A stretch of DNA of 64,000 nt from Jaapia argillacea MUCL 33604 (Eukaryota > Basidiomycota > Agaricomycetes > Jaapiales > Jaapiaceae). Below are positions 58,190-64,000 of the stretch, piece after piece. The translations under genes and the position numbers were made by a program. How positions within the stretch are numbered: the stretch's first letter is position 1; each line of letters opens with the position of its first letter. Under the pieces are notes generated by a model, which saw only the letters and a list, made by a program, of their open reading frames with translations, searched no databases and was not told the DNA's origin. The DNA lies in assembly GCA_000697665.1 (NCBI GenBank), contig KL197763.1:5042-69041 (forward strand), given 5' to 3'.

Positions 58190-59861
58190 CAATGTTGGTC
58201 TCCCTGTCAATGCCAATTTTGTCTCATTCCTCCATCGACGAGATCGTTATGCTCTTTGATAGGACCGACCTCTCTTTGAAGATGACTGCGACGCAGTTCA
58301 GTTTGCTCAGGCTTTCAGTATCGAATCAGATGACACAACGAGGTCAAGTCTGTTGTTGCAAGAGCAATTTCTTGCCAGATATCCAACACCGTATTTTATG
58401 ATGAGGGTCGCCGACCTGCGAGCTACATTCGGCTCGGTCGCCACTGCTCTCGAGCTCTATAAGAAGGTGTGTATCATTGTTTATCTCAGCGACATGGTGT
58501 CGAATGAGGTGTTCCCCGTTCACGTCGGAAAAGGCGCAGGAATGTATCGGGCATGGTCATGACTCCGTCTTCGACGAGTTCATTTCAACTTTTGAGACGA
58601 GATGTCGAGAGTCTGCGGAGCGACAAAGTCCTTGTTCCCCGTTTTTGCTCCCTTCCCCGCTCATTACCAACTTTCAGGAGGCTTCTGGTCTTTGGGTACC
58701 TTCCATGAGACATGGAAACCAACACGAGAAAGGAAATTTCCCATCATCCCCCTCCCTCCACAAGGGACGGACGACCTCCGTCGACGATGGGAAACGGCAA
58801 GTTCAGCATTTAAGGAGAGGTTCGTCAGAATTACGAGTATCGAGAATTGCACGATGGAGCAGCTCTTCTCACTAAGTGGCTCCGTACGTTTTCTACCCCC
58901 GACTGGGCACCGATTTGTCTGATTCCCTGGCACCAGTCCATCTCCCATCTCTTTCTTAACGGATTCAACCAAGACGGGGTTGAACTCTGTAGCGAGAGCC
59001 TCATAGATGATACGGGGATGGTGGCGGACGTCTTGAATGATACCCATGAGGTTCGAGTCGAGTCGCTATGTTCTCAAATTCGATTGACGGTTGCTCATGC
59101 AGGCCCTCAACCTGGTTAATCACATCGCAGAAGATCCGTCGCAGCTAACTGCCAAGTTCGTACGACACCTTCACACGACATGTGCTCGTTCCTGTCGAAT
59201 CCTTCCCTCTCACGACCGAAGATCTAGAGAGTCCATAGGTGATATCTCGACCAGGCTCACCTATGCGAACATTGGGGTTTCACGGGCGACTACACAGAAG
59301 AACGTTCAGTTTACGGGGCCACAGGCTGTACAGTATTGTCCATTTGAAGATGTAGACTCGGAATTGGAACACATCACTTCCTTGGCACAGGTCTGCGATA
59401 TTCCCTCCCTTGGACGATCAGCCTTCTCTGACTGACCTTCACTTGCCTTTTAGCAATGGATCGCAAACTGGCAGAGGAACCCCTTCGCAGTCTCCGCTTG
59501 GATCCTCTTGGTCTTATCTTCATGTTGCCCTTTTGAGGTGACTTCATTTACCTCATTCATCTGGTCTGTGTGACCCATTCATGGTCGTAGGTTGCGAACG
59601 GACGCATCTCCCGACTTCTCGCTTCCGCCCCTCTCGTCAAATCTGGTCTACCTCCCCTCTGTATACCATCCTCTGCTCGAGTAGAATATTTTACTGCCTT
59701 GTCGGAAGTGAGTCGTTTCTTATCCATGAACCCGGTGTTGCTCACCAGTCTCAATGTTGGTTGTACAGGCTCGAAAGTTCGGAGACTATGGTCCCCTGAT
59801 AGCTCTGATTTTCAACTCTTTGCACACTGTCTTGGATGGAGTAGCGGCTCCGTTCAGTTGA
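58190..59861 (+). CDS. Fic/Fido-domain protein with altered Fic motif
   Basis: Eight compatible exons: 58263-58466, 58534-58627, 58678-58883, 58937-59050, 59103-59390, 59454-59537, 59591-59707 and 59769-59861 (399 residues from DRPLFEDDCDAVQFAQ). The N-terminal part (FLARYPTPYFMMRVADLRATFGSVATALELYKK) fits the helical region that precedes the Fic domain in mushroom proteins. The Fic domain includes the helix QWIANWQRNPFAVSAWILLVL and the motif CPFE-VANGRISR, split by an intron. The family motif HPFx(D/E)GNGRxxR transfers AMP or other groups from nucleotides to proteins; here the His is Cys, and DG is VA. NGR and the final Arg are kept. The 5' end (58190-58262) looks eroded and no intact start was found, so this may be a decaying gene. 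Confidence 0.68.
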
Positions 59862-60016
59862 TGTATTGAGGAGTCGACTGCATCGACTTGTGGTTCGCAT
59901 CGATATCCAGTCTGTGACTCTGTCAACACGGTTTGATGTCATGCCTCGAAAAATTCCCACGGTGTTGGGTCCATTGCTCAGACATTTTGGGCAAGGGCCG
60001 CTTCCTTCAGACCATC

Positions 60017-61543
60017 ATGGCGCACCACCCCGTCTTGCATGATCCAGACCTGTTTCGAAGAATATTTGAGGCTTGTGCCCTCTCATCATCATATGCATCC
60101 ACTCTCCTCTCTGTAGCTCTCTGTTGTCGCTTGTGGCGACATTCAGCCCTCGACATCCTCTGGAGAGACTTGGACAGTGTTTCTCCCCTTCTGAACCTCT
60201 TGGGATCAGTCGAAGTTGTCGATGGAGTCTACGTACGCTCCGTTCCAAGCTTCTGATTGATAATTACTGTTAACTGAGAAATCACGGCACAGCATCCCCA
60301 CCGGGACATCTCAATCGACGAGTGGAATTCGCTTGAGCCATACGCTACGAGGGTCCGGACATTAGCGCTTGACGAGCACATCATTCATCCAAGCCTTTAC
60401 ACTCGCATGGTTGAGCTAGCGCAAGGGAAGCCATTGCTTCCTCTTCTGCGTGCTCTAAAGTGGGAAATGCCACTATCCCAAAACATTGCCGGTGTGCTGC
60501 TCTTTGCCTCTTCGTCGATCCACGAGGTTTGCATCTTCGACCGCAGGCGAACACCATCACCATCGTTCGACAAGACACTATCTGTGTTCCTTAGCGGGCT
60601 TTCGGCTCGAGCACCCTACATACGCACCCTACATTCATGCGTCAAGATGAGCTCCTCGCTGTCAATGATTCCAGGTCTCAGGAGTCTTCAGACGCTTGTG
60701 ATAGATGACGTTGACTTTTTCGACCCATCTACATTCTTCCATCGTGTCGTCGACCTACCCAACCTCTCGAGCCTGACCGTATGCGTTGACGGTCTCAGAC
60801 TCACGGAACCCATCCATCGCGTACTCCTCCCTTTCCTTGTCACCCTAAAATTGAAAGGTGATGGGGAAAGGACAACCCGGGCGTTGGAAACTTTTACATC
60901 ACCCGCGTTAACAGAGTTGACCCTGTACCGTGCTTCTGGCCCAGGTGTGCAGTGCCGGAGGTTCTCAGAGGTGGCGACACAGCGATTTGGACTTTCCCTC
61001 AGGAAGGTTTCTATCTTTTGGGATATCATGGCACTCCCCACCGACGTAACTCACGACCGTACTTTCCACCTATTTGAGCCGCTCCTATCAATCTCCACGA
61101 TCACAGCTTTCAGCATCACGATGGCCTCCAGGCTTGATTATCCTGGACTGTCCTTGTCCGAAGATGAATGTCACCTTGTGGCATCTTCCTGGCCAAAGTT
61201 GGAACACATTACCATCGCATACCCGGGTCGAAATTGTGCGCCCCAAGTCACGTTTGGATCCCTGGTGTCCTTCGCTCTCCTTTGCCCCTCGTTGAAACGA
61301 TTGGGGCTTTCGTTCGATACATCACGGCTACCAGGGATAAACGAAGTTCCGGAGCTCGGTCACAAGCTGGAGTTTTTGAGTACGGACTCGGAATTGGAAC
61401 TCGGTGATCTAACGAGGATGGTCGACCTTCTCCATCGCATATTTGCCAATGTGAAGGTCATATACGCTGGCCGAAGTCATATAGCTGGGGTCAGAGCCTC
61501 GTGGTCGAGAGTCAACGCTGAATTGCGGACTCTCCGTCGATGA
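60017..61543 (+). CDS. F-box/LRR-like protein, intact (488 aa)
   Basis: Exons 60017-60232 and 60293-61543, intron 60 nt at the family position. Exon 1: MAHHPVLHDPDLFRRIFEAC, then LCCRLWRHSALDILWRDLD, an F-box. Exon 2: HPHRDISIDEWNSLEPYATRVR, leucine-rich strands (LQTLVIDDV, LSSLTVCV, LTELTLY, LEHITIAY), and the closing MVDLLHRIFANVKVIY. An upstream in-frame ATG at 59933 exists, but the paralogues start at MAHHP/MAFHP. Second fully open member of the family; likely SCF substrate adaptor. Confidence 0.82.
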
Positions 61544-61911
61544 ATTACGAGGGCGCGAAGGCAGAGATGCAAGAGGTATGTCCTCTCCATTGTTTTGATT
61601 GGCCTGATCGAAACCTGACACTTCAGGACAGTGCCGTATAGCGAACTCAGATAGAATTGACATAGGGAAGCGTTACATCACGTAAATGGTCTCAAATCTT
61701 GTTACACTTCTCGATTGATTCGTTCTTGTTTCGACTGTGAAAATGGAGGAATCCATTCTCCGTGGCGTAATCCGAAGCAGCCAAGCAATGGCATGGTTCC
61801 AATGCTCGAGACTTGAGCAGACTGATCATAAATCTTGGATGTGTAGGTAGTCAGGACGAATCAAATGGGGCGAGGTCTGACTGAAGGCTTGGTTAGGAAT
61901 AAGGAAGACGT
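61544..61911. other. Spacer between convergent F-box/LRR genes
   Basis: 368 bp between two convergent 3' ends. Nothing else seen. Confidence 0.5.
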
Positions 61912-63481
61912 CTAGCATAGAAGGACCGAACTCTCATGCCCCCCCCTGGTCTTCCTCAACCGGTCATCTCGTCTCACTAGCCATAAGTCCCGTAAGCCAC
62001 AATGAACGGGTTTCCACTGCATCCTCAAAGCCAGGCCGGCCTCAGGGTCAAAGTCCAACTCTTGCAGACGCGGGAAGAGCCGACTGAGAAGGTATCCAAC
62101 TCGTCGATGGTCGCGGACACATGAACCCGGCATCAATTCAAGGATCAACAAGGGGTGACATGTGATGGGAATGTCCGAAAGTGGAGGGAGAGAATGGATG
62201 TTGATAATCGTCCCCAATTCGAGAAGTCTTGTGCAGCGGGTGAACGAAACCAAAGCATCAAAAGACGGTGCGCTGTATGGAGAAAGGCCATGGAGATACA
62301 GCGTCTCTAATTGTGGCCACGCAGTCGCGATTGCTGCCGCGTCGTTAGGCGAGTAAAGGACATTCTCGTTGGACCGGTGGTCATATGAATCAAAATGTAT
62401 CTTCACATTCACCAAGGCTGTCATCTTCAGTAGAGGTGCGATGACTGGTGTGATGAACTGGTAACTATTGGCAAAGAATGTGAAGGTGGCGTTGACGCAT
62501 GTAACCGAGGCCACGATACTCGAATGGAAGTCTTGGTCCAAAATTTGTGCTGAAGTAATTGCTAAGTCAAGGGTGATAGCAACTAGGAACGGAGATGATA
62601 TCCTGGAGAGAAAAGATAAACCGCTGTTAATCTTTCCCGTAATGATCAGGTGCGTCAAGACTGGGAGCGAAGTGACCGTCATCTCGCCGAAGGAGACATC
62701 CGTGTTGAAACCGAGGGAAAGCCTTCGCAGCTGTTCTAACAACGGGAGACGCTGCAATAGGTCGCTGTAGTCAACGTCGGCTGCCACGTCATCGATGTGA
62801 AGGGATTGAAGGAGGGGAAAGGCATGGATATATCTGAAAGACCTCTGAGATATGCCATCGACAGACAGCGCTTCCAATCGGGGAGCAACGCCGGCGAGAC
62901 GTGACAGGATCGTCGCTTGAATGAGGTCATGGCGGGTATCATTATCTGCCACGAAGTTTACTTGGCGGAGAGCTGGTGACACGAGAACGAATGCACTTGG
63001 TGCAGATGAGGCATTTATCCAGATTAGATGGCGAAGGTGAGGTAGCAAAGGCTCCGGCCCAACAAGGTGTGATATACAGAGCCATGAAGGGTCGATATCA
63101 TTGTCTTCGCTGCCGAAGGCAATGCTACGAACGCGTGCAGCATATTGTTTCAAATGATCAACTTCTTGATGGGTAGGAGAGCGGTTTAGGAACTATGGTG
63201 CGCATTCAAGCATCACTTGCTACCAAGGAAAAGATGAGAGAGAAATCGTACCAAAACACCGTCGACAAGTTCGGAAGATGGTAGTGTGCGGAAGAGAGGC
63301 TTAGGGCTGTCCAGGTCTCGCCATAGGGGGTCTATTGCTGGGGAGGCCCTGATTTACAGCATTGGGCGGCCACTGCGAGTGTACGCGTCCCATCGAGCAT
63401 CCCGTCATCATTTCGAGATATACATGCTTGGAAGATCTCGTGGCGTATATCGAGCGCTTGGAGGGCCGCGTGAGAAACCAT
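61912..63481 (-). pseudogene. F-box/LRR-like paralogue with a frameshift in exon 1
   Basis: Exon 1 63481-63252 (230 nt, one base short of the family frame). It begins MVSHAALQALDIRHEIFQAC, reaches AVAAQCCKS and resumes in another frame as ASPAIDPLWRDLDSPKPLF. Exon 2 63192-61912 (427 codons) is open: FLNRSPTHQEVDHLKQYAARVR, a divergent leucine-rich region, VGYLLSRLFPRLQEL near the end. Intron 59 nt. The most divergent member. An alternative start at MKQYAARVRS in exon 2 would give a 413-residue product without the F-box. Confidence 0.68.
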
Positions 63482-63911
63482 GGTTGGCACCGTCGTGACT
63501 GAAGAGGACGATCGCGAAATATATCAGCCGATAACGGGTCTTCGACTAGCCACAACATACCGCCGTGTACAAGGATAGCGGAAAAATCAAACCAATTAGC
63601 TTTGCGGAGTGCGTTAACGAGGAGGATTCAAAATACTGGTGGCGAGAGAGAAAGGACCCAAAAGCTTTGTGGCCCAAGTTCAAAACTGGTGTGGCGATTA
63701 GAACTCCGCTCTAAATCCCAAAGCGGCAGCGCACCTACCAAAAACGGAGCCCTAACCTCCATCGCTGCCAAATCTGAACACGCTCCTTCCACCAGGCTAG
63801 AGAATTCCTGCTATCTCGTCTATCGCCGTGAAGGCCCTCCTAAATCCACTGCGCCTCCTGAGGCTGCCTCCTCAGACACATACGGTCTACTTTCTTCGTT
63901 CTTGTACCACC
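63482..63911. other. Divergent promoter region
   Basis: 430 bp between the F-box/LRR copy (-) and the RNase H1-like gene (+). The + strand is pyrimidine-rich before the ATG at 63912. Confidence 0.45.
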
Positions 63912-64000
63912 ATGTCCAAACCTCCATCAAAAGGCGGGTTTTATGCTGTTCACATCGGTAGAATCCCTGGTGTCTACCATAGCTGGTGAGTTATTAACGA
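63912..64000 (+). CDS. Start of a protein with an RNase H1 N-terminal (hybrid-binding) domain, cut by the window end
   Basis: First exon 63912-63985 encodes MSKPPSKGGFYAVHIGRIPG and VYHSW, followed by a GTGAGT donor. The FYAVxxGRxPGxYxSW pattern is that of the RNase H1 N-terminal RNA:DNA hybrid-binding domain (also called the caulimovirus viroplasmin-like domain). The gene may be RNase H1 itself or one of the fungal proteins carrying this domain alone; the rest lies beyond the window. Confidence 0.75.

Noticed and set aside
58847-59119. Alternative frame in the Fic gene (LLTKWLRTFSTPDWAP)
   Set aside because: The spliced model (intron 58884-58936) gives an in-phase protein in line with the Fic family; no frameshift is needed.
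1-64000. tRNA, rRNA, CRISPR arrays, bacterial operons
   Set aside because: No tRNA B-box context or rRNA sequence was noticed, and the genome is eukaryotic, so CRISPR arrays, ribosome binding sites and operons are not expected.

Overview
The window looks like a gene-dense piece of a basidiomycete (Agaricomycetes-type) nuclear genome. The evidence is the many very short introns (about 50-76 nt, GTRNGT...YAG with CTAAC-like branch sites) and the protein families present: an IRG-type GTPase with a long coiled coil, TKL-like kinases, F-box and F-box/LRR-like proteins in local expansions, a Fic-domain protein, a Pns1/CTL transporter and a glycine/glutamine-rich bHLH factor. All coordinates come from hand splicing. 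For the genes called intact, the exon lengths add up to one continuous frame.

Layout. 734-2284 (-): IRG-like GTPase. 2871-11631 (-): four tandem, intact, four-exon F-box genes with the same splice plan; a large foldback element and a short MITE-like element lie between copies 3 and 4. 12375-15129 (-): six-exon choline-transporter-like (CTL/Pns1) gene. About 15.2-33.1 kb (+): four tandem units of 4-5 kb, each with a protein-like 5' block, a TATA box and a kinase gene with a hydrophobic segment and a CPFHxxxCxC motif before a non-RD kinase domain. The junctions after units 1-3 carry a piece of the 3' end of an alpha/beta-hydrolase gene. The full hydrolase gene stands once, beyond the array, at 34029-36150 (-). 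The scars show how the array grew.

36.6-40.1 kb (+): two F-box/LRR-like paralogues, one broken and one intact. 40.1-45.0 kb: weakly coding or decayed sequence. 45083-46727 (+): bHLH factor. 48296-49278: run of N (assembly gap), followed by GC-rich inverted repeats. 50.9-63.5 kb: five more F-box/LRR-like paralogues on both strands, only one fully open, with a Fic-domain gene among them whose Fic motif has lost its histidine. The window ends inside a gene beginning with an RNase H1 N-terminal (hybrid-binding) domain.

Overall this is an accessory, fast-turnover region: three local gene expansions, several small non-autonomous DNA elements, and paralogues in all states from intact to deleted. 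A shared role of the IRG GTPase, membrane-linked kinases, F-box adaptors and altered Fic protein in recognition or defence is only an inference from family types.
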